The notes below the pieces were generated by a model. It was given only the letters and a program-made list of their open reading frames with translations. It made no database searches and was not told the DNA's origin. A stretch of DNA of 64,000 bases from Plazaster borealis. Taxonomy: Eukaryota > Echinodermata > Asteroidea > Forcipulatida > Labidiasteridae. Made by a program: the position numbers and the translations under genes. Positions within the stretch are counted from its first letter, which is position 1, and every line of letters starts with the position of its first letter. This document shows positions 49,001 to 55,212 of this stretch, piece after piece. The DNA lies in contig CM037472.1 of assembly GCA_021014325.1 (NCBI GenBank), positions 7,998,001 to 8,062,000 of the forward strand, written 5' to 3'.

Positions 49001-52000
49001 CTGTTGGTGATATCCACGTACATCCGCGTCATCACCAACAACATTTTTCTTTATTACAAACGCACTTATGTGCAAATAGCAATTATGTGCAAATTGAAGT
49101 ACAACAGCCATACAAATGTCAAGCTTTTACATAGGTTTGTACACAGACATGCGCCCACACAGCTTTAAAAGCGCAGGGTAAGTTAGTGCTCTCGTCAAAA
49201 TATAGAGCTCTGTGGTACTAATGTATACATGTCATGCATACGTGGGTGTACATGTACACCCAATGTATCATTCAGACCAATGTAAAATGATACCGTAAAC
49301 TCATTTTAAAATCATACTACAGTCAGCAGCAGTATATACATTATTGAAGGACTAGAAAGTAGATCCTGAAAATTTACATTGCTGGGAGCTATTGCTTACG
49401 TTTGTAGAAATGCACTTGACAGTACAGTCAAAGGCCGTATAATTCTTTTAATTAACAAACAGTGCTGTTTGTTCAAACAGCACACTCTTTTTTTATGTTT
49501 GCGGATGACATGGATTATTATATGATAGATTACCAAATAGAAAACAAAGCTCAGCTAGAATGAAAGTATGTGCTTGCTTTTCAAAAGGAAGTTCTCTAGT
49601 ATCAAGTAAAAAAACTATATTAAAATTTCAATTAAAGCTGACTGATTATTATTCAGTCATACTTAATTCTCAGGGAAATTATTGTTATCTTTATTAAAAT
49701 ACTGTCAAAATCAAGAAAAACATCATTTGAACGACCCACAAATTATCTTGCTTAGTTTGACTGTCGAAATCTAAATTTAAATAAGCCTGATATGAATGAG
49801 CACAAAATAACTGACTAACATCAAGTGCCTTTCATTGTTAATGTTTCCAAGAAATGCTATAAAATGAGAGCCGAATTTGATAAAATGTTCACAGGTTGTT
49901 TGTATTGTGTGTTGATTGAAAACTAGACACATGCTAGAAGATGAAATGAATCAAATCTCCAAAAAACAAGGATGTACTTTCCATTTAAACAACACCACAT
50001 TCCTTCAACTCAAGGGAAGTTCTATCAAAGTTTGTCATTGACCATTTGTCAAATTTACATGTAGATGGGACAGCAAGTTGGAAGGAGTGGTAATCATTAA
50101 GTTAATGATATACAAGATAATTGAACATACACAAGTGTTTCCTATTGGACATCCCCAGCCTGCAGACCTGCCTCCCATAGAAAAACACAATACTGAGAAG
50201 GATCCCTTGTGCGTTACTGGGACCCATGAGCAGCATAGAGATGAAACTTTTTCATCTAATTGTGTATTCAGTGACAACATCACTGAGAACAAAAACGCCA
50301 TCTATTAACATAAATAAACATTTGTTTGACCAGATGATAGTGCTAACCTTAAAGTGTTACGTTCTCAAATTTGTTTGACCTTATTTCATTTATTCATTTA
50401 TGAAATTGGTTCCTACTTCTGTAATTTACCTTTGTGCATTTCAAAGAATTTGCGTTTTTCTCACCTTTTTCAGCTTGCATTACTTTGTATGTTGATTTAT
50501 TATTATTATTGTTATAAATATTTGGATTCAGGTGTTGAAGGCAAATAAAATTTCAACAAGAAATGGACATCACAGAAAAACCAAGTATTTGACAATTTAC
50601 TGAGTAAGAATGTGTTTATTTGTTTGTTTAGTTCATGCAAATAAGTGTATTTTTCAAAATTGCCTTGTAAAATCTGTCAAATTGCCTTGATGTCCTGGAG
50701 GTAAAACGGCATCTCCCATTTGAACCAAGTCTCAGGGCTGTATGTATAGCTTGGAATTGCATTTCACAGTATACTGTTTAAACTTACATGTTGGACTTTT
50801 ATCGTTAGTCTTAATGATTCATTATTATCTGAATACAGTATGCAGCTTTAGTCTAGTGCTTTATCATGCAACCTTACTTAATGTGCCAATCAACTCTTCT
50901 ATCAAAAGTTTTCAATCTGCAATTTGCATTAGCATTGAACTGACACATTGCTGAGGGCACAAAAAGCTCATTAAATTGTATGTGCATTACAGACCTAGCC
51001 CTGGCAGCCTTTCACTTTTGTATTATACTACAGTGACGTCCTGGATATGAGGGTCCATTTCTGAGGTGAAAATTGTTCAAAGCTTCATTTATAAATCAAA
51101 CCTTACCTGCAAGAAGCCACTAATTTCACCGGATTCACATTCCATGGCAGCATACATTTTACTGTGGTGGGTTTTGAACGTCATATATTCCTCATAAATC
51201 CATCATTTTCGTGAAATAATGCAGCTCTCAACATTAACAATTTCTGCAAACTTTAAACACAGTTTATTACGAAAACCTATGACCCGAGTGTTTCCGTGTG
51301 TTCCCGTGCCCGGGCGCCGATTACGCATTTATAACGCAAAACGCGCCAAAAAAGAAAGAAAGAAAAAGTGATGTGAACGTGACGCTTCAGCATACGGTGT
51401 TCTCAAAGAGCAAGTCACAATGGCTGAAAGGTGTGTAAATTGTTGGAGGGTTTTCACAAGGAAAGCTCAGGGCTACAAACGGTATTCAGTGTATGTCATT
51501 TTGAATAAAAAAGAGTTCCTTAAATGTTTCGATAAGGACATTACAGACGACAAGTTTCAAACATGTGAAGATAATAAAAACAAATTGATGTACAACATAT
51601 CGCACTTCTTGGTCATCGTATCTTGACTGCACAGCGTTAACATGCAAACGCAATGCACGATATGCGCGTCATGCGTCTAACGGGCGAATGTATGCGCACG
51701 CACGACAGACAACTGTGAGAATACAAACAAAACAGGTAATTTGTAACATTGAGAGCTGCATTATTTCAAGAAAATGATGAATATATGATGTCCGAAACCC
51801 ACCGCAGAAAATTGTATGCTGCCATGTGAATCCAGTAAAATAGGTGGCTTCTTGCAGGTAAGATTTGAGTTATGAAGCATTGAAATTTTCAGTCCCAGGA
51901 ACGGACCCTCTGTGTACAGCGCATAGCAAGAGTCCTGTATCTAGGGCTAATTACAGACCAAGCATGAACCAGCAAAGTCTACTTACTACGAAGTGAAAGG

Positions 52001-54864
52001 TTTTTATTATGTTTTTAATGTGCAATAACACTGTTACAGTAAACATGGTTTTATATTCAGTACCAAAAACAAATAATATTTAGAAGCCAAAAAATACTGT
52101 GGGTACTTCTTCAATGAATTTCAACATGCTCAGGCCTGTGTCAGACTCAAGTTAAGCATAAATGGTACATGTAACAATTTATGTCATTTGTACAATGTAC
52201 ATCCCTTCAACAGTGTGAACAAAGTAGGACATGAAGTCTGTAATGAATCAAGTAATTTGCGATGTTCAACGACATGTTTAGCAAACATTTGATATTCCTC
52301 CTAAAAAATATATTACAAAACACTTTATCTTGCAATCGCATGCAAGATGGTAAAATGTGGCACATTGTAACACGGCACATGGCATAATTGCATAATAGGC
52401 CTAATGCCACAATGCACCACGTACATCAACACACTATTTCTGTTTGGTATATAACGATGAAAAACAGCCAAAAACACTTCTAAACTACGGACATTATTTT
52501 GGGGCCTTTCAAATAAAAGTAACAGCCACTGTTGGAAATGTCTGCTCACGATTGCAAGTGTATGGCAAGGGAAAATTGAAGAAGATATTATCAAAAATGT
52601 TAGAGTTATTTCACCAGATTTGTTTGGGTGTATTCTAGTTCCACTTTGGCGAACAACACAAATGTTTGCCAGCATGTTTGTTAGCGAATGTTCACAATTT
52701 TAATATTGTATATATATATTTACAAAAGTGTTGAACGTAAGTAGTAATGAACATATGAATTCAGTAAAGTGCTGTGAGATGAGGAAATAATTTTACTGCA
52801 GACTACTTTACACAGGTCAGCGTAAAAAATTCTGATTCATAAATTAATATATTTTTAACAGCAGACCACAGCAGTCCGACAAAATGAAGTGAACGTGTGT
52901 GGACAGGTTTTGAATACAGCACATCCGAATATCCGCGGATAGCTGTTGCTAACCGAAACTGCGGTTACGTTTTTTGAACAATCCGGGTATCCACGAGGGG
53001 CGCAGATACAACAAAAAAATTGGATAGTTCTCAAAATGACAAGTAGGTAACACGTTTTACACATTACCTTTCAGATAACCGTCAAGAAATTCACTCGAAA
53101 GTGCAACGAAACGCAGACCACATTGCAATCACGCACGATGTAGCCTACACAACGCACAATCTGTGCGCCATGCAAGCAATCACATCTTTCCAAATTTACA
53201 GTCTTGTGTTGTAGTCTTTGTTATCTCGTTACTTTGCATGCTACAATAAAGCTAAAAATACTAGAGGGCGTTTCAGAACAATGCGATAACATGAGATTAA
53301 AGGCCCTCAATCGATGAATTATACCTGTGCATTACGCGATAAACGCCTTGATAAAAGACCCTAGGTGTCTGCGCATGCTCGGGAAAAGAGGGTTTTCTCC
53401 CCAAATTGCAATAATCATCATTGCTGGTATGCGCGCTTTACCATATACAGCACTGTCTCGTCGCTGGTCTGAACACAAATTCCGTCGACAGCATGGTCTG
53501 CCAAGCACAGTTCCTTGAAAATTTAAGCTTGTTTATGAAAAAATACGCAACAAGTAGGCTTTATTTCACAAAGATGTCACAATTTAAGATGACCCTAGAT
53601 GAACAGAATGATTAATATTTTACTGTATAATGTAAGACAGATTTGATTTGATATGTTTTGTTTTGTTGTTTTGGTTGTCTGTTTTTTTTGCGGGGTGGTT
53701 GCGCGAAGTCAAAGTGCTGTGATGAAGACGCAATTTTTTGATCACATGCGCAGTTGTGTAAATTATTTGTTTTAACCCTCAACTTTGTTTCGTTTCAGAA
53801 ACGGTCACACGTTTACAAAAATAACAGTCGACGTACAGGCTTACTATTATAATATTATCCGCGATCGTCGGGCGGATCCATGCATATAAATATCCGGATA
53901 TCTGAATATTCGCGGATAGTTGGCACGCAGATACCTGAATACCAAATTTTACTATCCACCCAGCCAAGCTTAAGTTCTAGTCCAAACCGCTGGCACATTG
54001 TAAAAACGGTAGTGCAACCAGACGCATGGTAGGAATGCAACCGCTATACTTATGTACTTTTGTTCCCCATCCCCTCAGAAGAATGCAACAGACGTCGACA
54101 CTAGTCACTCGTAAAAGTGGTAAGATTTGCATCACAGACTGAGAACCCAACACGGATGTGTGGAACAGAAGGTTTCTGACAGTTGAATGTTAAAAACAAT
54201 GGTTCCTAAGTTAAGACTCTTATAATTTTTGAGTGGCACTTAATTAAAAGGCTATAGAAACCAAATTTCACTTTCTTCAATTAAGTTGACAATAATAATT
54301 TTTGCATCAAAAATAGTAAACGGTTACGACCTCACATACTATATGTATATCATACTGCCTGAGCACACTTCCACCTGGACCACAAACAAACATAAAACAG
54401 TGTTTTTCTCTAAGAAAAATTACAGAAACATTGAAACAAACATAACATATCCAACTACAGTTCATTTGGTCCAAACTCTACCCAACTTTATATTTCATAA
54501 ATCATGGTATGCAACTTTACAGTCAACACACACACACATAAATATATGTTCTATTCAGCTCCTCTCTCCTTTTGCCTGTTCTACCTTACCTAGTCTACTA
54601 CTGACAAACACTGTACATGTTCTATTCACTCTATAGCAATCGCAATGCAATCAAGTGTAAACACGAAAAGAAAGGACAAAGACCTGTGCCACTCGCCGAC
54701 AAAGAACTGTTGGCTTTTCCCTTACTCAATCGTCTTGATCTTCGCAGAGTAGGTCCACTGGAATTCCTGCTCGGTGATGACATGATTTTTATTTCGATTT
54801 TGGGTGCCTTCAAGGAAAAATTGCGGTGTAATTTTATCGAAACATTGGAAAAGCACTCCGTCAA
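18919..54864 (-). CDS. FBXO11: FBXO11-like gene, 5' part (7 exons; 3' two thirds missing)
   Basis: Seven minus-strand exons (54684-54864, 40244-40362, 25895-26036, 25077-25224, 21221-21350, 19851-20061, 18919-19025) join in one frame to about 319 residues if translation starts at 54783. FBXO11 is the substrate receptor of an SCF (SKP1-CUL1-RBX1) ubiquitin ligase. The order matches the family: a low-complexity basic N terminus (RPYSLRKK, then KRARL), an F-box at about residues 130-170 ([32 protein letters not shown]), a linker (WKESF), [15 protein letters not shown], and the first beta-helix (CASH) segment. Human FBXO11 continues for about 600 residues with more CASH repeats and a UBR-type zinc finger. 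None of that is in the window. Introns 2-3 and 1-2 are about 14 kb each and full of repeats. Confidence 0.93.
19026..19850 (-). other. FBXO11 intron 6
   Basis: It holds a minus-strand SINE copy (about 19128-19252). Nothing else is recognised. Confidence 0.6.
19128..19252 (-). repeat. tRNA-derived SINE copy
   Basis: On the minus strand: A-box TGGCCGAGTGG, B-box GGTTCGAATCTC, then the SINE body word GGAAGACACTTAACTATAA. It belongs to the same family as the copy split at 42912-43460. Confidence 0.75.
19851..20061 (-). CDS. FBXO11: FBXO11 exon 6 in window
   Basis: Acceptor CCATTTGCAG, donor GCTG|GTAAGT. It encodes [17 protein letters not shown], then [14 protein letters not shown], then [17 protein letters not shown]. 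The human counterpart is HVKPGFAEHFY, YYDTIEDAL and FVHSGIYTDEWIYIE. This is the entry to the beta-helix substrate-binding region. Confidence 0.95.
20062..21220 (-). other. FBXO11 intron 5
   Basis: Non-coding. It contains an imperfect repeat of the word CACTTAAGTGCCC near 20430-20480 and otherwise nothing recognised. Confidence 0.6.
21221..21350 (-). CDS. FBXO11: FBXO11 exon 5 in window
   Basis: Acceptor GACTCTGTAG, donor CTG|GTAAGA. With the previous exon it completes [19 protein letters not shown] and ends [14 protein letters not shown]. Human FBXO11 has KRLYMEVFEYTRP and NPWKESFQQL there. Confidence 0.93.
23261..23452. mobile_element. palindromic MITE, GGGCCCAATTTCATAGAGC family, full copy
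   Basis: It begins GGCCCAATTTCATAGAGCTG and ends CAGCTCTATGAAATTGGGCC. These are inverted ends of about 28 bp rich in TTAAGCA. Other copies lie at 18381, 27640-27839, 28276-28491, 36455-36732 and 58967-59163. Confidence 0.8.
23632..24807. mobile_element. 1.18-kb terminal-inverted-repeat element, 5-bp duplication
   Basis: Both ends read CAGTGTTCTCCACA inward, followed by a GGGAGGGCGG word on each side. CACTA lies immediately outside both ends, which fits a 5-bp target duplication. Near the left end GGCCGCCCTGCCAAA is repeated about four times. The core (about 23830-24450) is the inverted homologue of the core at 11300-11880. There is no transposase frame; it is probably a hAT-like non-autonomous element. 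Confidence 0.7.
25077..25224 (-). CDS. FBXO11: FBXO11 exon 4 in window (F-box)
   Basis: Acceptor TTGAACAG, donor TATG|GTGAGT. It encodes the whole F-box: [42 protein letters not shown]. This SKP1-binding fold matches human [17 protein letters not shown] and AACVCKRF nearly residue for residue. Confidence 0.96.
25225..25894 (-). other. FBXO11 intron 3
   Basis: It holds a minus-strand SINE fragment (about 25500-25605). Nothing else is recognised. Confidence 0.6.
25500..25605 (-). repeat. tRNA-derived SINE copy
   Basis: On the minus strand: A-box TGGCCGAGTGG, B-box GGTTCTAGTCC, then a body with GACACTTAAACCATAATTGA and CCATCAGATGGGATG. The region between B-box and body is shortened. Confidence 0.65.
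25895..26036 (-). CDS. FBXO11: FBXO11 exon 3 in window (poly-Ser, KRARL)
   Basis: Acceptor GATCCAACAG, donor AATT|GTGAGT; 142 bp. It encodes [13 protein letters not shown], a serine-rich run, then [17 protein letters not shown]. The basic KRAR word matches human HRAKRARVSG. The poly-Ser tract comes from a (TCC/TCT/TCA)n-like stretch at about 25945-26010 and is likely to vary in length between individuals. Confidence 0.88.
26200..26580. repeat. tandem duplication, about 3 units of 115 bp
   Basis: The words GATGCATTCACAACATGATATCA, shortened here to ATTCACAACATGATATC, and GGCATAGTGCCTCTAT recur at roughly 26320, 26430 and 26540. A diverged unit lies at about 26200-26240. Unit order is head to tail. 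Confidence 0.6.
27640..27839. mobile_element. GGGCCCAATTTC-family MITE, degenerate with doubled right end
   Basis: The right end AAGCAGCTCTATGAAATTGGGCCC lies at about 27816-27839; its core word here is GCTCTATGAAATTGGG. A second, weaker right end (TTTAGCAGCGCTATGAAAT) lies at about 27762. The left end is worn. It may reflect one copy inserted into another. Confidence 0.5.
28276..28491. mobile_element. GGGCCCAATTTC-family MITE copy
   Basis: The left end GGGCCAAATTTCAAGGCCCTG and right end AAGCCATGAAATTGGGCC are inverted; the interior is about 170 bp and non-coding. The left word is given in part: GGGCCAAATTTCAAGG. Confidence 0.65.
31521..32584 (+). mobile_element. dispersed repeat, copy B
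   Basis: The ends (31521-31785 and 32298-32584) match those of copy A at 1081-2230. A 16-base piece of A is absent near 31660, and the middle 510 bases are different. The right end again closes with a GGTTTCGGC stem-loop. It lies in FBXO11 intron 2 with no coding potential. Confidence 0.7.
34743..34925. mobile_element. AGGCCTGGAATT-family MITE with internal minisatellite
   Basis: Inverted ends CAGGCTTGGAATTTCAT and AATTCCAGGCCTG enclose 183 bp. Near the right end the word GTGGCCTC(C/T) is tandemly repeated four times (34879-34910). The same place in the copy at 38605-38761 has a single GGCCATGGCCTCC. Confidence 0.7.
36455..36732. mobile_element. GGGCCCAATTTC-family MITE copy
   Basis: The left end GGCCCAATTTAATAACGCTG and right end TTTATAAAATTGGCCCC are inverted and diverged. 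The unit is about 278 bp with no open frame. Confidence 0.55.
37395..37905. mobile_element. composite palindromic element with perfect inner hairpin
   Basis: GTGGAATACGGA followed by ATATAGCG occurs at about 37400 and 37766 and inverted at about 37842-37870. The stretch 37749-37885 alone forms a near-perfect hairpin with arms of about 60 bases and a GGCCTTCGGC loop. GTGGGATAAC words flank it. It is non-coding and looks like nested or tandem copies of one palindromic family. Confidence 0.6.
38605..38761. mobile_element. AGGCCTGGAATT-family MITE
   Basis: This 157-bp unit has ends CAGGCCTGGAATT and AATTCCAGGCCTG in perfect inversion. The interior shares GGGCAAGGCCATTTTC and TCTATGGGAAACTTTTGAAG with the copy at 34743-34925. 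Confidence 0.75.
39829..39981. mobile_element. palindromic MITE with GATGACGTCAT arm
   Basis: TACTGATGACGTCATGGTTT near 39838 is mirrored by AAACTGTGACATCATCAGTA near 39955; the arms continue through GTTTGTTTAC. About 150 bp, no coding sense. Confidence 0.65.
40244..40362 (-). CDS. FBXO11: FBXO11 exon 2 in window
   Basis: Acceptor GATGTATTTACAG, donor TTAGT|GTAAGT; 119 bp. It encodes [20 protein letters not shown], then [19 protein letters not shown]. The PYxLRRK-like word aligns with human SPYQLRRKTLL. It joins exon 3 in phase 0. Confidence 0.88.
40919..41262. mobile_element. TTAA-flanked MITE, copy 2
   Basis: TTAA lies at 40915-40918 and 41263-41266. The left interior TTGGTAATTGTCAAAGACCA is shared with the copy at 13652. 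The right end is more worn. Confidence 0.7.
42131..42734. mobile_element. element with TATAGACTGTGCAAGTCT inverted ends
   Basis: TATAGACTGTGCAAGTCTCA at the left and its complement at the right (GACTTGCACAGTCTATA) enclose about 600 bp. A TA on both sides of AGACTG would fit a TA target site (Tc1/mariner style). No transposase frame. Confidence 0.55.
42912..43460 (+). repeat. tRNA(Leu)-like SINE interrupted by a MITE
   Basis: The head 42912-43004 has A-box TGGCCGAGCGG, an anticodon-like CTCAAGC loop and B-box GGTTCGAGTCC; the first bases GTGTC pair with GACAC. The body word GGCAAGACACTTAA is cut at 43024 by the MITE and resumes at 43402 with ccattattgcttcg. The T-stem has mismatches, so it is not a working tRNA gene. 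Confidence 0.8.
43025..43397. mobile_element. TTAA-flanked MITE, copy 3, inside the SINE
   Basis: AGGAACATTATAGAATTGG on the left and its near-complement ending GTTCCT on the right are flanked by TTAA at 43021-43024 and 43398-43401. Removing it restores the SINE body with one TTAA. Confidence 0.85.
43550..43963 (+). mobile_element. 400-bp dispersed element, copy 1
   Basis: Homologous throughout to 48604-49003 in the same orientation: both run from GGCCAGTAAACTTATGACCG through TTGAGTAATGAAGTATAC to ATGCATGTTAAACTG. The ends are CACGGCTGGATTTTTACACT and TTCAAGCCCTG. Non-coding. Confidence 0.65.
44522..44902. mobile_element. 381-bp near-perfect palindromic element with TTAA flanks
   Basis: The two halves are inverted copies along almost their whole length, from AGGGACATGTTGCCTTGG to the mirrored CCAAGGCAACGTGTCCCT. 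The centre is GGAGTCAAAAATGACTCC. TTAA flanks both ends (44518-44521 and 44903-44906). It would fold into a single long hairpin and has no coding function. Confidence 0.88.
46990..47190. repeat. degenerate 40-bp tandem repeat
   Basis: The phrase CAGTTAACCAGTNAACTTGCAA recurs about five times with drift (its core is AGTTAACCAGT). No coding sense. Confidence 0.55.
48604..49003 (+). mobile_element. 400-bp dispersed element, copy 2
   Basis: It begins CAGGGCTCAAACTTTACACT and ends CCAAATTTGACCCCTG, which are imperfect inverted hAT-style tips. The flanks TAGGT and TTGGT differ at one of five positions. Partner at 43550-43963. Confidence 0.65.
50996..51949. mobile_element. Mutator-like element with 10-bp target duplication
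   Basis: The direct repeat ATTACAGACC flanks the unit exactly (50986-50995 and 51950-51959). The tips are TAGCCCT and AGGGCTA. Behind them lie inverted repeats of about 200 bp with several insertions, including AAATAATGCAGCTCTCAA and its complement. Long inverted ends and a 9-10 bp duplication are the hallmark of MULEs. The interior holds one short frame (51420-51626). Confidence 0.82.
51420..51626 (+). CDS. 68-codon ORF inside the Mutator-like element (unproven)
   Basis: The frame starts [20 protein letters not shown] and has a CxxC pair near its start and two further Cys residues later ([15 protein letters not shown]). It sits in the unique centre between the two inverted ends, where some MULEs carry captured host sequence. 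I do not recognise the product. It may not be expressed: the unit lacks any transposase and the frame is short. Confidence 0.25.
   Translation: MAERCVNCWRVFTRKAQGYKRYSVYVILNKKEFLKCFDKDITDDKFQTCEDNKNKLMYNISHFLVIVS
54684..54864 (-). CDS. FBXO11: FBXO11 exon 1 (start and donor tentative)
   Basis: An open minus-strand frame with Met codons at 54864 and 54783 encodes [20 protein letters not shown], then [13 protein letters not shown], a basic Ser-rich N terminus like that of the family. Splicing after ACAG at 54684 leaves one base that fits exon 2 exactly. The donor GTCTTT is weak, so the true junction may differ. It lies where a first exon is expected, next to a divergent promoter. Confidence 0.6.
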
Positions 54865-55125
54865 TGCGGTAGATGAGATGTAAGTTCAGCCGCAAGGGAT
54901 GATGGGGGGAAATGGCAGCCAGTTTCGAACAACCAATCAATCCACGCAATAATATCACGCGGACTTCAAATGAGATTCGTGAGCCAATCGCTATTTAACT
55001 TGTACGCTGGCGCAATTGCCATCCTAAGATGGCCGCCAGATTCAGAATTTCTCAGTTCCGTGTTTACCTCGTTAACTGACTCAATACAAGCCACACATTA
55101 TCGTAGAACCTGTAATGAAAGTAAA
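54865..55125. promoter_or_regulatory. bidirectional promoter FBXO11 / EFCAB11
   Basis: The stretch separates two divergent first exons. It contains two CCAAT boxes (54933-54937 and 54984-54988) and AAGATGGCCGCC at 55026-55037, one base away from a YY1 site, which often lies at or just after start sites. No TATA box is evident. Head-to-head gene pairs sharing such elements are common in animals. Confidence 0.6.
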
Positions 55126-55212
55126 ATGAATTGGATACTGTCCCATTCTACTGGATCTGCAAAAAGAAAAATCAGGGAAACATCTGAAGTGGAGAAAAGA
55201 CGATTCATTTCG
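55126..55212 (+). CDS. EFCAB11: EFCAB11 exon 1
   Basis: Donor TTTCG|GTAATC. It encodes MNWILSHSTGSAKRKIRETS, then EVEKRRFIS; the final helix EVEKRRFIS leads into VFHDCDED as in the human EHRKWVEVFKACDED. Start chosen at 55126 because it gives the family's length. Confidence 0.8.

Larger units (their letters stand above)
40363..54683 (-). other. FBXO11 intron 1 (14.3 kb)
   Basis: No coding exon is recognised on either strand. It contains TTAA-flanked MITEs (40919-41262, 43025-43397, 44522-44902), a TATAGACTGTGCAAG terminal-repeat unit (42131-42734), a SINE split by a MITE, paired 400-bp repeats (43550-43963, 48604-49003) and a tandem patch (46990-47190). It also has dispersed fragments with the word TTCACAGGTTG (about 47383, 48465, 49890), a Mutator-like element (50996-51949) and related ATCCGCGGATA-containing pieces near 52930 and 53860. 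Confidence 0.65.

Noticed and set aside
53830..54040. Regulatory array of ATCCGCGGATA words near 52.9 and 53.9 kb
   Set aside because: Only a few copies with diverged flanks; more likely two pieces of one old repeat than a regulatory array.
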